A DNA stretch of 64,000 nt from the NCBI GenBank assembly GCA_903932865.1, contig CAIZHQ010000006.1, positions 62,001 to 126,000 of the forward strand, written 5' to 3'. The notes beneath the pieces were generated by a model. It searched no databases. It was given only the letters and a program-made list of their open reading frames with translations, and had not been told where the DNA came from. The translations under genes were made by a program, and so were the position numbers. Shown here piece by piece: positions 48,882-59,529 of this stretch; the stretch's first letter is position 1, and each line of letters begins with the position of its first letter. This DNA is from an uncultured Burkholderiales bacterium. Lineage in GTDB: Bacteria > Pseudomonadota > Gammaproteobacteria > Burkholderiales > Burkholderiaceae_C.

Positions 48882-49256
48882 ATGAGCACTTTTCATGCTG
48901 TGATCTGGATGGACCACCAGGAAGCCCATGTGGTCATGTTTGACCGTGAGCACATTCAAGCCCAACGCATCCAATCGCGCAGCCACCACAAACACCAAGG
49001 CAAGGCTGGTGACACGGCCGCCTTTTACGCCGAGGTGGCCACAGCCCTGAGTGGCTCGCTCGAAGTGCTGTTGACTGGACCCGGTCTGGCGCGCAATGAA
49101 TTCCGTGACTGGTGCGCAGCCCACCAGAAAAGCACCGCCGCAATCATCGTCAACAGCATCGCCAGTGACCACCCCTCCGACGGCCAGCTGGTGGCCCTGG
49201 CCAAACATTACTTCAAAAAATTTGACGCGATGGCCACAGACCCCACACAAGTCTGA
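48882..49256 (+). CDS. 'Translational machinery protein' family (eRF1/Pelota-like small domain)
   Basis: 124 residues from ATG 48882 (MSTFHAVIWMDHQEAHVVMF) with AAGG 6 bases upstream; ATG 48876 is also in frame. The pattern HAVIWMDHQEAHV, SRSHHKHQGKAG, LLTGPGLARNEF and DHPSDGQLVALAKHYFKKFD matches a small family that I recall being annotated as translational machinery protein, similar to a domain of release factor/Pelota proteins; no function is established. Same transcript as the DksA-like gene, so probably under the same FNR control, which hints at ribosome protection or hibernation under low oxygen (inference). Confidence 0.7.
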   Translation: MSTFHAVIWMDHQEAHVVMFDREHIQAQRIQSRSHHKHQGKAGDTAAFYAEVATALSGSLEVLLTGPGLARNEFRDWCAAHQKSTAAIIVNSIASDHPSDGQLVALAKHYFKKFDAMATDPTQV

Positions 49257-49390
49257 ACCTCACCTGAATACAGGCTCATGCATGCGCGGGTGTTCGGATT
49301 GTTCCCGCTGCCCCAGCGGCTGACTGACGGATATGCCGTCAACAGGCTTTGCCGATCTGGCCACGGTCTACGACAACTGAACGCCCAGCA

Positions 49391-51391
49391 TCAGGGTTTA
49401 TCGGATTGACCAGCGGGCAGAATTTTAGGATCCGTCAAAGGCACCTCGGATTTGCTGCGAGGCTTGCCTATCGGGCTGGCTGTCTGGCCTTTTTGCGTCG
49501 CCGCCATGTCTTCTTCGCTGGGGTATTGGCCCAACAGCCAATAGTCAAACACACGCCTTGCAATAGGGGCAGCCGAAGCCGCGCCAAAACCCGCGTTCTC
49601 CACCACCACCGCCACCGCAATTTGCGGCTTTTCAGCCGGTGCGTAGGCCATGTACAAAGCGTGATCGCGTTGGTATTCAGACAATTTGGTTGCGTCGTAT
49701 TTGCCTTTTTGCCCGATGGTCACCGCCTGCGCTGTGCCGGTTTTCCCAGCACTGGTGTAAGCCGCCCCGGCAAACACCCGCGCCGAGGTGCCCGAGGTGA
49801 CCACCCCCACCAAGCCTTTGTGCACCACATCCACATGCTCGGGCTTGTATCCCAAACTCAGGCCTTGTTGCGCATTCACCTCCACCTGTGCGTGCGTCAA
49901 AGCATCCTGCTTGGCCGTGACCACCCGCGGCTTGAACTGCAGGCCGCCATTGGCCAGCGTGGCTGTGGCCGAGGCCAGTTGCAACATGGTGAAGGTGTTG
50001 TAGCCCTGACCGATGCCCAGTGAGATGGTCTCGCCGCCATACCACTTTTTTTGTTCGGGCCGCTTGTAATAATTGCGCTTCCATTCCGTGCTGGGCAAGA
50101 TGCCACGCACTTCGCCGGGCAAGTCGATGCCTGTGCTCTGGCCAAAACCCAGCGGCTTCATGAAGTCGTGGATCACATCCACCCCCATGTCATTGGCCAG
50201 CGAGTAGTAATACACGTTGCTCGACAGCACAATGGATCGCACCATGTCCACCGGCCCAAGCCCGGCATCACCATGGCTGCGGAACGTGTGACCACCATAA
50301 GTCCAAGAGCCCGCGTCGTTGATGACGGTACTGGCATTGCGCTTGCCCGTCGACAATGCGGCCATGGCCATGAATGGCTTGTAGGTCGAGCCTGGCGGGT
50401 AGGTGCCGCGCAGTGCCCGGTTCAGCAGTGGTTTGTCGATCGACTCGTTGAGCATCTGCCAATTTTCGACATCGATGCCGTCCACAAACAAGTTGGGGTC
50501 AAAGGTAGGCTTGCTCACAAAGGCCAGCACCTCTCCGTTGTTGGGGTCCAGCGCCACCAAGGCACCGCGCCGGTTCCCGAACAAGTCTTCCACCAATTTC
50601 TGCAGCTGAATGTCGATGGACAACACCACGTTTTGTCCAGGGATGGCTGGACGGCTTGACAAACTGCGCGTGGCCCGCCCCCCGGCGGAGGTTTCCACCT
50701 CGTTGACGCCCGTGATGCCATGGAGCTCGCGCTCGTAGCGCTGCTCTACACCCAACTTGCCAATGTATTCGGTGCCCCGGTAATTGGCCACCGCGTCCTC
50801 ATCCTCTTCCAGCCCCTCCTTGTCACGCTGATTGATGCGTCCGATATAGCCAATCACATGGCTGGCCAACTCGCTGTACGGGTACTGACGGAACAATCGG
50901 GCCTTGATCTCCACACCGGGGAACCGGTAACTTTGCGCACTGAAGCGGGCCACCTCTTCATCGGTCAGTCGGTTGCGAATGGGCAGCGAGTCAAAGCTCT
51001 TGGATTCTTCCCTCAGGCGCTTGAAACGGCGGCGGTCCTTGATCTGGATGTCCACCAACTCGGCCAGTTCGTTGATCGTGGTCTCCAGGTCCTTCACTTT
51101 GGAAGGCGTGATCTCCAACGTGTAAGCTGAATAGTTGCTGGCCAATACCACGCCGTTGCGGTCCAAAATCGTTCCGCGCGGCGGCACCGTCGGCAAGATC
51201 GCTGTGCGGTTGTTCTCGGCTTGTGCCAAGAGATCCTCGTGGCGAACCACTTGCAGGTAGGCCAGCCGACTGGCCAGCAGCAAAAAGCAGCACAGCACCA
51301 CCCACTGCACGACCAACACACGGCCTTGAAAGCGCTGAATTTCGGCGCGTGTATCCCGCAGCTCGGCCAATGAGGGCAGGTTCAAGGACAT
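49391..51391 (-). CDS. mrdA: Penicillin-binding protein 2 (peptidoglycan transpeptidase, MrdA)
   Basis: 666 residues from ATG 51389-51391; a GTG two codons upstream overlaps the mreD stop as GTGA and is an equally possible start. Single N-terminal membrane anchor (VLVVQWVVLCCFLLLASRLA), the dimerisation/pedestal domain (PPRGTILDRNGVVLASNYSA) and transpeptidase motifs STYKP (SxxK), SSN and KTGT. It cross-links peptidoglycan during elongation with MreBCD and RodA. Last gene of mreB-mreC-mreD-mrdA; the usual rodA does not follow, as the next genes converge. Confidence 0.96.
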   Translation of the reverse strand: MSLNLPSLAELRDTRAEIQRFQGRVLVVQWVVLCCFLLLASRLAYLQVVRHEDLLAQAENNRTAILPTVPPRGTILDRNGVVLASNYSAYTLEITPSKVKDLETTINELAELVDIQIKDRRRFKRLREESKSFDSLPIRNRLTDEEVARFSAQSYRFPGVEIKARLFRQYPYSELASHVIGYIGRINQRDKEGLEEDEDAVANYRGTEYIGKLGVEQRYERELHGITGVNEVETSAGGRATRSLSSRPAIPGQNVVLSIDIQLQKLVEDLFGNRRGALVALDPNNGEVLAFVSKPTFDPNLFVDGIDVENWQMLNESIDKPLLNRALRGTYPPGSTYKPFMAMAALSTGKRNASTVINDAGSWTYGGHTFRSHGDAGLGPVDMVRSIVLSSNVYYYSLANDMGVDVIHDFMKPLGFGQSTGIDLPGEVRGILPSTEWKRNYYKRPEQKKWYGGETISLGIGQGYNTFTMLQLASATATLANGGLQFKPRVVTAKQDALTHAQVEVNAQQGLSLGYKPEHVDVVHKGLVGVVTSGTSARVFAGAAYTSAGKTGTAQAVTIGQKGKYDATKLSEYQRDHALYMAYAPAEKPQIAVAVVVENAGFGAASAAPIARRVFDYWLLGQYPSEEDMAATQKGQTASPIGKPRSKSEVPLTDPKILPAGQSDKP

Positions 51392-51393
51392 GC

Positions 51394-51915
51394 TCACAGC
51401 GGACGGATGTCGTCGCGCTCAAAAGCGCGACGTTGGGGTGCCAGCAGCAAGGCCCCCACCAAGGGCCACAAGGCTGCTTGCAGCAAAGGTCCAGGCAGCT
51501 GACTCCAGCTTGGCCAAGCGTCCTGCGCAACCAGCCGTGTGAGCCACTCCACGAGGGACGCCACCACAAAAAGCGGCAAAATTTGTAACGCCTGTTCGCG
51601 CAAGGGGAACCAGTGCATCCGCCGCTGCGCCACCGTGGCCAGTCCAGAAAGCACCACATAAGACAGCGCGTTTTGCCCCAACAAGGCGGACTCGTGAACA
51701 TCCAGCGCCAAGCCCAGCAAAAAGGCCAGCACCAAACCCACTCGGCGCGGTTGGTGCACGGTCCAAAAGACCAGCACAATGGCCAACACATCGGGCAGCC
51801 AGTACCAGCCCAAGAGACCCAACCACATGTGCAGCAACAAAGCCAACACAAAGCTCATGGCAATGAACTTGGGGTTGGCAGGCAAGAGCAGAGGACGCCC
51901 TGCGGGCATGATCAT
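51394..51915 (-). CDS. mreD: Rod shape-determining protein MreD
   Basis: 173 residues, strongly hydrophobic with about five membrane helices, starting MIMPAGRPLLLPANPKFIAM and containing LDVHESALLGQNALSYVVLS, the conserved MreD core. It links MreB/MreC to the membrane in the elongasome. The ATG overlaps the mreC stop (ATGA) and the end abuts mrdA. Confidence 0.94.
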   Translation of the reverse strand: MIMPAGRPLLLPANPKFIAMSFVLALLLHMWLGLLGWYWLPDVLAIVLVFWTVHQPRRVGLVLAFLLGLALDVHESALLGQNALSYVVLSGLATVAQRRMHWFPLREQALQILPLFVVASLVEWLTRLVAQDAWPSWSQLPGPLLQAALWPLVGALLLAPQRRAFERDDIRPL

Positions 51916-52853
51916 GGCTTGACTCCTGCGGCGGGCATGGCGGGGGCTGCGGCCTTGGCCTTGGGCGCTTTGGTCGGCTCTGGCTTTGGCGGCTCTGGCC
52001 AGTCCTTGACCGGCTGCAAAACCAGCAAATGACGCCCACGCTCAGTGGCCAAAGGCTCGGCGTGTACACGGGCAAAAGACGAATCCACTCGGCGATCAAT
52101 GCGGGAGATCCGCCCAACGTGCAAGCCTGCAGGGTACACCCCATCGATGCCACTGGTGGTCAGCAGATCGCCTTTTTGCATGTCTGCACCTGCAGGCACA
52201 AACTTCAACTCAAGCGAGCCGCCCAGGGCTTGAGGATCGCCATTGGCCACATGGCGGCTGCCAGTACGGGCGTTCATGACCGGGATGCTCTGAGCCCGAT
52301 CGGTCAGCAGCGTGACTTCGCTGACCAAGGGGTAAACGCGGGTGACCTGACCGACCACCCCGGCGGTGTCGATGACCGCCGATCCCGGGACAATGCCAGC
52401 CATCAGTCCACGGTCCACCACCACACGTTGTGTGTAGGGGTCAGAGGTGTCATAGAGCACCTGTACCGCCTTGGCCGGGCCAGCCACTTGGGAACGCAAA
52501 TCGAGCAGTTGGCGCAAATGGGCGTTTTCCTGACTGAGTTGCTCCACTTGCTGCAGACGTTGGGCCTGTGCAATGGTTCGGGTCTGAAAGCTCAAGGCCG
52601 CATCTTGCGCATCTTCCAGATTGCCAAAGTAACGCGTCAGGGCGTTGACCGCATTCACCGGCTGCAGTGACACCCACTGCAAAGGGGACAGAATCAAGGC
52701 CACGCCCGAGCGGATAGGCTGGGAAATCTGCAAACGATGGTCGGCTGCCATCAGCAACACCGCCAACAGCCCCAACAGCAAGGTCTTGGACGTGGTGGAC
52801 AACCCCTGCCGGAAGATCGGGGGGGCACTGCGTTCAAGCGTATCCAGGGCCAT
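51912..52853 (-). CDS. mreC: Rod shape-determining protein MreC
   Basis: 313 residues. One N-terminal membrane helix (TSKTLLLGLLAVLLMAADHR), a coiled coil with the heptad-rich QAQRLQQVEQLSQENAHLRQ, then the double beta-barrel domain (VLYDTSDPYTQRVVVDRGLM, AVIDTAGVVGQVTRVYPLVS) and a Pro/Lys/Ala-rich C-terminal tail (WPEPPKPEPTKAPKAKAAAP) probably exposed in the periplasm. It activates PBP2 and organises the elongasome. 69 bases separate it from mreB. Confidence 0.95.
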   Translation of the reverse strand: MALDTLERSAPPIFRQGLSTTSKTLLLGLLAVLLMAADHRLQISQPIRSGVALILSPLQWVSLQPVNAVNALTRYFGNLEDAQDAALSFQTRTIAQAQRLQQVEQLSQENAHLRQLLDLRSQVAGPAKAVQVLYDTSDPYTQRVVVDRGLMAGIVPGSAVIDTAGVVGQVTRVYPLVSEVTLLTDRAQSIPVMNARTGSRHVANGDPQALGGSLELKFVPAGADMQKGDLLTTSGIDGVYPAGLHVGRISRIDRRVDSSFARVHAEPLATERGRHLLVLQPVKDWPEPPKPEPTKAPKAKAAAPAMPAAGVKP

Positions 52854-52922
52854 GGTTCAATTGCACCGGATGGTGGTGGGTTGGAAACGTTGGGTTGCAG
52901 GCAAACTGCAACCGTCCTGTTC

Positions 52923-54062
<1,140 letters not shown>

Positions 54063-54109
54063 TCAGGGCGTTCCGAGCCCTTCAGCAAACACGGGATAAT
54101 ACCCGATCC

Positions 54110-54143
54110 CCTGACGAGACGCGCGTGTGCGCTCGCCGTCAGG
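54110..54143 (+). other. Stem-loop in the gatC leader
   Basis: CCTGACG (54110-54116) pairs with CGTCAGG (54137-54143), with an inner GCGC/GCGC stem. It lies 15-20 bases downstream of a GATAAT -10-like element and 37 bases before the gatC ATG, so would fold in the 5' untranslated leader. Confidence 0.45.
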
Positions 54144-54180
54144 CTTGGAAAAACCGACCTTTACATCCCCTTTTCAAACC

Positions 54181-54480
54181 ATGTCGCTGACCCCACAGGA
54201 TATCGCCCGCATCGCCAACTTGGCTCGGCTGGATCTTCAGCCCGAAGAAAGTGATCGCATGCTCACTCAAATCAACGGCTTTTTCAGCATCGTTGAAGCC
54301 ATGCAGGCGGTCGACACCACCGGCATTGAGCCCATGGCCCATCCGGTTGCGGCCATCCAGGACATCACGCTGCGCCTACGCCCCGACTTGGCCAGCGAAC
54401 CCAACCAACGCGATTTGAACCAGCTCAGTGCCCCCGCCGTCGAGCGCGGGCTGTTCTTGGTGCCCAAGGTGATCGAGTGA
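54181..54480 (+). CDS. gatC: Asp-tRNA(Asn)/Glu-tRNA(Gln) amidotransferase subunit GatC
   Basis: 99 residues from ATG 54181 ([20 protein letters not shown]). It is the small stabilising subunit; [20 protein letters not shown], then GIEPMAHP and [20 protein letters not shown] are family blocks that wrap around GatA. First gene of gatCAB, whose enzyme converts Glu-tRNA(Gln) or Asp-tRNA(Asn) to the amidated forms. The stop overlaps the gatA GTG start. Confidence 0.96.
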   Translation: MSLTPQDIARIANLARLDLQPEESDRMLTQINGFFSIVEAMQAVDTTGIEPMAHPVAAIQDITLRLRPDLASEPNQRDLNQLSAPAVERGLFLVPKVIE

Positions 54481-55964
54481 GCCGCACGATGAATTCATTG
54501 CATGACATGACCGTGGCCGAACTGTCCCAGGCCCTCAAAACCAAACAGGTGAGCGCCGTGGAAGTGGCCACCGGCTTTTTGGCCCGTTTGGGCGGCAACC
54601 CCCACAACGCCTTTCTGGACATCGACAGCGAAGTGACGCTGGCGCAGGCGCAAGCCTGCGATGCCCGACTGGCCGCTGGCACGGCGGGCCCGCTTGAAGG
54701 TGTGCCTGTGGGTCACAAAGACGTCTTTGTGACCCGCGACTTCGCCACCACTGCCGGCTCCAAGATCCTGGCCGGTTACCGTTCACCGTTTGACGCTACA
54801 TTGGTGCAAAAGCTCGGCACTTCCGCTCGGGACGGTGCAGGCATGGTCACCGTGGGCAAACTCAACTGCGACGAATTCGCCATGGGCTCGGCCAATGAAA
54901 ACTCGGCCTATGGCGTGGTGACCAACCCGTGGGACACGGCCCGCGTGCCCGGCGGCTCGTCGGGCGGCAGCGCGGCTGCCGTGGCCGCGCGTTTGGTGCC
55001 TGCGGCCACCGGCACCGACACCGGTGGCTCGATCCGACAGCCCGCCAGCTTTTGCGGCATCACCGGCATCAAGCCCACTTATGGTCGCGCCAGCCGTTAC
55101 GGCATGATCGCCTACGCCTCCAGCCTTGACCAAGGCGGCCCCATGGCCCGCACGGCCGAAGACTGCGCACTCTTACTCAGCGCCATGTGCGGCCCGGATC
55201 TCGACCGCGATTCCACCTCATTGGATGTGCCCGCCGAAGACTTCACCGCATCGTTGAACCACTCGATTGAAGGCCTGCGCATTGGCATTCCCAAAGAGTT
55301 TTTTGGCGAAGGCCTGCACGCCGATGTGCGCGCCGCGCTGGATGCTGCTCTGCGTGAATACGAAAAGTTGGGCGCCAAGCTGGTGCCCATCAGCCTGCCG
55401 CGCACCGAGCTGTCGATTCCGGTGTACTACATCATTGCCCCGGCCGAAGCCAGCTCCAACCTCAGCCGCTTTGATGGCGTGAAGTTCGGCCACCGCGCCA
55501 AGGACTATGTGGACCTGGTGGACATGTACAAAAAAACCCGCGCCGAAGGCTTTGGCAACGAAGTCAAGCGCCGCATCATGACCGGCGCTTATGTGCTCAG
55601 CCACGGTTACTACGACGCTTACTACCTGCAGGCGCAAAAAATCCGCCGCATGATCGCCGACGACTTCCAGAACGCCTTCAAAGAATGCGACGTGATCGCT
55701 GGTCCCGTGGCCCCGTCTGTGGCCTGGAAGTTGGGCGAGAACGCGGGCGACCCGGTGGCCGACTACCTGGCCGACATCTTCACGCTGCCAGCCTCTTTGG
55801 CAGGTTTGCCCGGCATGAGCGTGCCCGCAGGCTTTGGCGCACAAGGCATGCCCGTTGGCTTGCAGCTGATCGGCAACTACTTCAAGGAAGCCCAGTTGCT
55901 GAACGCCGCGCACCGCCTGCAACAAGCGTCCGATTTCCACCTCCAGAAACCAGCGGGGGTTTAA
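54477..55964 (+). CDS. gatA: Asp-tRNA(Asn)/Glu-tRNA(Gln) amidotransferase subunit GatA
   Basis: 495 residues from GTG 54477-54479, chosen for the GTGA overlap with gatC and AAGG 7 bases upstream; ATG 54489 is the alternative. Amidase-signature catalytic set: Lys81 in [10 protein letters not shown], the GGSSGGS loop (159-165) and nucleophile Ser185 in [11 protein letters not shown]. It releases ammonia from glutamine and passes it to Gat[21 protein letters not shown] is the helical family landmark. Confidence 0.97.
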   Translation: MSRTMNSLHDMTVAELSQALKTKQVSAVEVATGFLARLGGNPHNAFLDIDSEVTLAQAQACDARLAAGTAGPLEGVPVGHKDVFVTRDFATTAGSKILAGYRSPFDATLVQKLGTSARDGAGMVTVGKLNCDEFAMGSANENSAYGVVTNPWDTARVPGGSSGGSAAAVAARLVPAATGTDTGGSIRQPASFCGITGIKPTYGRASRYGMIAYASSLDQGGPMARTAEDCALLLSAMCGPDLDRDSTSLDVPAEDFTASLNHSIEGLRIGIPKEFFGEGLHADVRAALDAALREYEKLGAKLVPISLPRTELSIPVYYIIAPAEASSNLSRFDGVKFGHRAKDYVDLVDMYKKTRAEGFGNEVKRRIMTGAYVLSHGYYDAYYLQAQKIRRMIADDFQNAFKECDVIAGPVAPSVAWKLGENAGDPVADYLADIFTLPASLAGLPGMSVPAGFGAQGMPVGLQLIGNYFKEAQLLNAAHRLQQASDFHLQKPAGV

Positions 55965-55968
55965 GACC

Positions 55969-57420
55969 ATGAGCCAACTCGTCCAAGGCTACGAAGTCGT
56001 CATCGGCTTCGAAACTCACGCCCAACTCTCGACACAAAGCAAGATTTTCAGCCGTGCCTCGGTGGCATTTGGTGCTGAGCCCAACACACAAGCCTGCGCG
56101 GTGGACATGGCCTTGCCCGGCACGCTGCCGGTGATGAACATCGGCGCGGTGGAGCGCGCCATCGAGTTCGGTCTGGCCATCAACGCGCACATCGCCGAGC
56201 GCAGCATTTTTGCGCGTAAAAATTACTTCTACCCCGACCTGCCCAAAGGCTACCAGATCAGCCAGTTTGAAATTCCCGTGGTGCAAGGCGGTGAGGTGTC
56301 CTTCTTTGTGGAAGAGGGCAAAGAAACGGTGCGCAAAACCGTGCGCTTGGAACGCGCCCACCTCGAAGAAGACGCGGGCAAATCGCTGCACGAAGATTTC
56401 ATTGGTCAAAGTGGCATTGACCTGAACCGCGCCGGTACGCCGCTCTTGGAAATCGTCACTCAGCCCGACATGCGCAGCAGCGCCGAAGCCGTGGCCTACG
56501 CGAAAGAGTTGCACAAAATCGTCACCTGGATCGGCATCTGCGACGGCAACATGCAAGAAGGCTCGTTCCGGTGCGACGCCAACGTGTCGGTGCGCAAACC
56601 CGGCGGCGCTTTAGGCACCCGCCGCGAGATCAAGAACCTGAACAGCTTCAAGTTCATGCAGCAGGCCATTGACTACGAAGTGCGCTGGCAAATTGACCAG
56701 ATCGAAGATGGCCACGCCATCCAGCAAGCCACCGTGCTGTTCAACCCCGACACGGGCGAGACGCGTGCCATGCGCACCAAAGAAGACGCCGCCGATTACC
56801 GCTACTTCCCCGATCCGGACCTGCCGCCGCTGGTGATCGGCCGCGACTGGGTCGAGCGCGTGAAAAGCGAGATGGCCGAGTTGCCGCGCGTGATGGCCGA
56901 GCGCTTCGTCAAAGACTATGCGCTGCCCGAATACGACGCCACACAGTTGACCCAAAGCAAAGCGGTCGCCGCCTACTTTGAGGCCACGGCCCAAGCCTGC
57001 GGCCAAGCCAAACTGGCCAGCAACTGGATCATGGGCGAAGTGTCGCGCCGCCTGAACGCCAGCGAAATGACCATCGAGCAAACGCCGGTGAGCGCCGCGC
57101 AACTGGCCGCCCTGATTGGCCGCATCAGCGACAACACCATCAGCAACAACGCAGCGCGCCAGGTGTTCGAGGCACTGTGGACCGAAGGCGGCGAAGTAGA
57201 CGCCATCATTGAAGCCAAAGGCCTCAAGCAGATGAACGACACCGGCGAGCTGGAAAAAATCATCGACGACGTCTTGGCCGCCAACCCCAAGAACGTCGAA
57301 GAGTTCAAGGCGGGCAATGCCAAGGCCCTGAACGGCCTGGTCGGCCCGATCATGAAAGCCAGCAAGGGCAAGGCCAATCCAGGGCAGGTGAATGCTTTGT
57401 TGATGAAGAAGCTGGGCTAA
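55969..57420 (+). CDS. gatB: Asp-tRNA(Asn)/Glu-tRNA(Gln) amidotransferase subunit GatB
   Basis: 483 residues. It starts with [20 protein letters not shown], the GatB/GatE kinase-like domain ([39 protein letters not shown]) and ends with the YqeY-like tail domain ([20 protein letters not shown]). It phosphorylates and amidates misacylated tRNA. Four bases after gatA; followed by a strong terminator at 57439. Confidence 0.97.
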   Translation: MSQLVQGYEVVIGFETHAQLSTQSKIFSRASVAFGAEPNTQACAVDMALPGTLPVMNIGAVERAIEFGLAINAHIAERSIFARKNYFYPDLPKGYQISQFEIPVVQGGEVSFFVEEGKETVRKTVRLERAHLEEDAGKSLHEDFIGQSGIDLNRAGTPLLEIVTQPDMRSSAEAVAYAKELHKIVTWIGICDGNMQEGSFRCDANVSVRKPGGALGTRREIKNLNSFKFMQQAIDYEVRWQIDQIEDGHAIQQATVLFNPDTGETRAMRTKEDAADYRYFPDPDLPPLVIGRDWVERVKSEMAELPRVMAERFVKDYALPEYDATQLTQSKAVAAYFEATAQACGQAKLASNWIMGEVSRRLNASEMTIEQTPVSAAQLAALIGRISDNTISNNAARQVFEALWTEGGEVDAIIEAKGLKQMNDTGELEKIIDDVLAANPKNVEEFKAGNAKALNGLVGPIMKASKGKANPGQVNALLMKKLG

Positions 57421-57438
57421 CCGACATCTTCACCATGG

Positions 57439-57479
57439 GCCGTTTGCGCTTCAACCATGAAGCGCAAACGGCTTTTTTT
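57439..57479 (+). terminator. Rho-independent terminator of gatCAB
   Basis: GCCGTTTGCGCTTC, loop AACCAT, GAAGCGCAAACGGC: a perfect 14-base stem followed by seven T, 18 bases after the gatB stop. The convergent gene begins its 3' end at 57506. Confidence 0.95.
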
Positions 57480-57505
57480 GCGCTTCACGCCTTTTCAAAA
57501 GCGCG

Positions 57506-58519
57506 TCACGCCTGGGTCAATGGCACGATTTCCTGCTCAATCGCGCCAAACAAACTTTCGCCGTTTGGGCCCTTCATCTCAATGCGGATGGTGTCGCCGA
57601 ACTTCATGAATTCGGTGGAGGGTTTGCCGTCCAGGATGGTTTCGATGGCGCGTTTTTCGGCGATGCAGCTGTAGCCTTTGGGCCACTCGGGTTTGCCGTT
57701 GACGTCGACACTCTTGTTGCTCACGGTGCCGCTGCCCACGATGGAGCCGGCGCGCACGTTGCGGGTTTTGCAGATGTGGGCAATCAACTGACCAAAGTGG
57801 AAAGTCATCTCGGGGCCGGCTTCGCACATGCCGACTTTGCGGCCGTTCCAAGTGGACTGCAGCGTCAGGTGCACGCGGCCGCCTTGCCAGGCGTTGCCCA
57901 GCTCGTCGGGTGTGATGGCCACGGGGCTGAAGGCGGTGGCGGGTTTGCTTTGCAAGAAGCCAAAACCTTTGCCCAGCTCGTTCGGAATCAGGTTGCGCAG
58001 GCTCACGTCGTTGGCCAGCATGAGCAGGCGCACACTCTCGATCGCATCGTCGGCGCTGGTTTGCATGGGCACATCGCCGGTGATGACGGCAACTTCGGCT
58101 TCAAAGTCGATGCCAAAAGCTTCGCTGGCGCAGACCACCGGGTCGCAAGGGCCGATGAAGTCATCGCTGCCGCCCTGGTACATCAGCGGGTCGGTGTAGA
58201 AGCTGCTGGGCACTTCGGAGTTGCGCGCCGCACGCACCAGCTCCACATGGTTGATGTAGGCTGAGCCGTCGGCCCATTGGTAGGCGCGGGGCAGCGGGGC
58301 CATGCATTGCGCCGGATCAAAGGGAAAAGCATGGCGGGCTTTACCCTGGATGAGGGTGGTGTACAGGTCTTCCAGCTGCGGGGCCAGAAAGTTCCAGTCG
58401 TCCAGAACTTGCTGCAGTTTACTGGCGATGCCGGTCGCATAATGAGCGGTGCTCAGGTCGCGCGAGACCACCACCAGTTGTCCATCGCGTGAGCCGTCTT
58501 TGTAGGTCGCCAATTTCAT
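57506..58519 (-). CDS. Fumarylacetoacetate hydrolase family protein
   Basis: 337 residues from ATG 58517-58519; a GTG 9 bases earlier is in frame. The FAH catalytic domain is recognisable: ASEAFGIDFEAEVAVITGDV with the acidic metal ligands, VSLRNLIPNELGKGFGFLQS, FGQLIAHICKTRNVRAGSIV and GSGTVSNKSVDVNG. It hydrolyses a C-C bond in acylpyruvate-type compounds; the length and the N-terminal domain (KDGSRDGQLVVVSRDLSTAH) are those of the fumarylacetoacetase-like group of tyrosine or homogentisate catabolism. Divergent IclR regulator and a palindromic site upstream suggest inducible expression. Confidence 0.87.
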   Translation of the reverse strand: MKLATYKDGSRDGQLVVVSRDLSTAHYATGIASKLQQVLDDWNFLAPQLEDLYTTLIQGKARHAFPFDPAQCMAPLPRAYQWADGSAYINHVELVRAARNSEVPSSFYTDPLMYQGGSDDFIGPCDPVVCASEAFGIDFEAEVAVITGDVPMQTSADDAIESVRLLMLANDVSLRNLIPNELGKGFGFLQSKPATAFSPVAITPDELGNAWQGGRVHLTLQSTWNGRKVGMCEAGPEMTFHFGQLIAHICKTRNVRAGSIVGSGTVSNKSVDVNGKPEWPKGYSCIAEKRAIETILDGKPSTEFMKFGDTIRIEMKGPNGESLFGAIEQEIVPLTQA

Positions 58520-58590
58520 GATTTCCACCTGTTTGTTCCGTCATTCAAAGCCATGTTCACCAAGGCTGAACACACTTTGAATTACGCATT

Positions 58591-58612
58591 GTTAAACTCG
58601 TTTAACTAAACG
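58591..58612. promoter_or_regulatory. Overlapping palindromes, probable IclR operator
   Basis: GTTAAAC-TC-GTTTAAC (58591-58606) overlaps CGTTTA-AC-TAAACG (58599-58612). Both are perfect inverted repeats in the 112-base gap between the hydrolase and IclR genes, 20 bases before the IclR ATG. Confidence 0.7.
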
Positions 58613-58631
58613 AAACCCGATTCTAGAGCAT

Positions 58632-59459
58632 ATGGCCATTGAAAGCACCTTGGACACGACCCCGGACGGGGACAAAGAACGCGCGGGCATTCAGTCGGTG
58701 GAGGTGGGTTTTGCCTTGCTGGATGTGCTGGCCCAGGCCCCTGGCCCGTTGATGCTGCGCGACCTGGCCAGTGCAGCGGGCATGAGTGCAGCCAAGGCCC
58801 ACCGCTACTTGGTGAGCTTTCAGCGCCTGAACTTGGTGGTGCAGGATGCCAACACCCGCTATGAACTCGGCCCCGCCACTTTGAGACTGGGCCTGGCCAC
58901 ATTGTCCCGGCTGGACGCCGTCAAACTGGCGCGTGAGCGCTTGCCAACTTTGATGGACCAAACCGGCCATACCTTGGCCCTGGCCGTCTGGGGCAACCGG
59001 GGGCCGACCCTGGTGCATTGGCAAGAAACCCCACTGGCCATGCCCGTCAGCCTGCGTCTGGGCGATGTGATGCCTCTCTTGTCGTCGGCCACGGGCCGGT
59101 GTTTCGCGGCCTTCATCGGCCACGGCGGTGCAGCAGACAAGGCCCAGCCCATGATCGATGCCGAGCTGGCGCTGGCCCGCAAGCTGGGCCGCAATGATTT
59201 GCCGTCCACCCCTGCGCAAGTGCAAACCATGCTGAGCGAGACCCGGGCGCAAGGGCTGGGCCGCGTGGTCAATGTGCTGTTGCCGGGCATTTCAGGCCTG
59301 TGTGCGCCCGTGTTCGATGCAGGTGGGCACCTGGCCTTGGGGGTGGTGTCTCTGGGGTCTTCGGCCACGCTGGATGCCGACTGGCATGGCCCCGTGGCGC
59401 AGCCGCTGCGTGCATTTGCCCATCAACTGTCGGCCGACCTGGGTTGGCGCGCCGCCTGA
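58632..59459 (+). CDS. IclR-family transcriptional regulator
   Basis: 275 residues. The N-terminal winged HTH starts at SVEVGFALLDVLAQAPGPLM and LRDLASAAGMSAAKAHRYLV; the C-terminal GAF-like effector domain contains SLRLGDVMPLLSSATGRCFA and a Cys in ISGLCAPVFDAGGHLALGVV. It probably controls the divergent fumarylacetoacetase-family gene through the palindromes at 58591-58612. Confidence 0.92.
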   Translation: MAIESTLDTTPDGDKERAGIQSVEVGFALLDVLAQAPGPLMLRDLASAAGMSAAKAHRYLVSFQRLNLVVQDANTRYELGPATLRLGLATLSRLDAVKLARERLPTLMDQTGHTLALAVWGNRGPTLVHWQETPLAMPVSLRLGDVMPLLSSATGRCFAAFIGHGGAADKAQPMIDAELALARKLGRNDLPSTPAQVQTMLSETRAQGLGRVVNVLLPGISGLCAPVFDAGGHLALGVVSLGSSATLDADWHGPVAQPLRAFAHQLSADLGWRAA

Positions 59460-59529
59460 GTGCGGCAACCTGCGCATTTGCATTCACGGCCCCCTCATGC
59501 CACACCTTTGACCCACGCTGTGTAAACCC

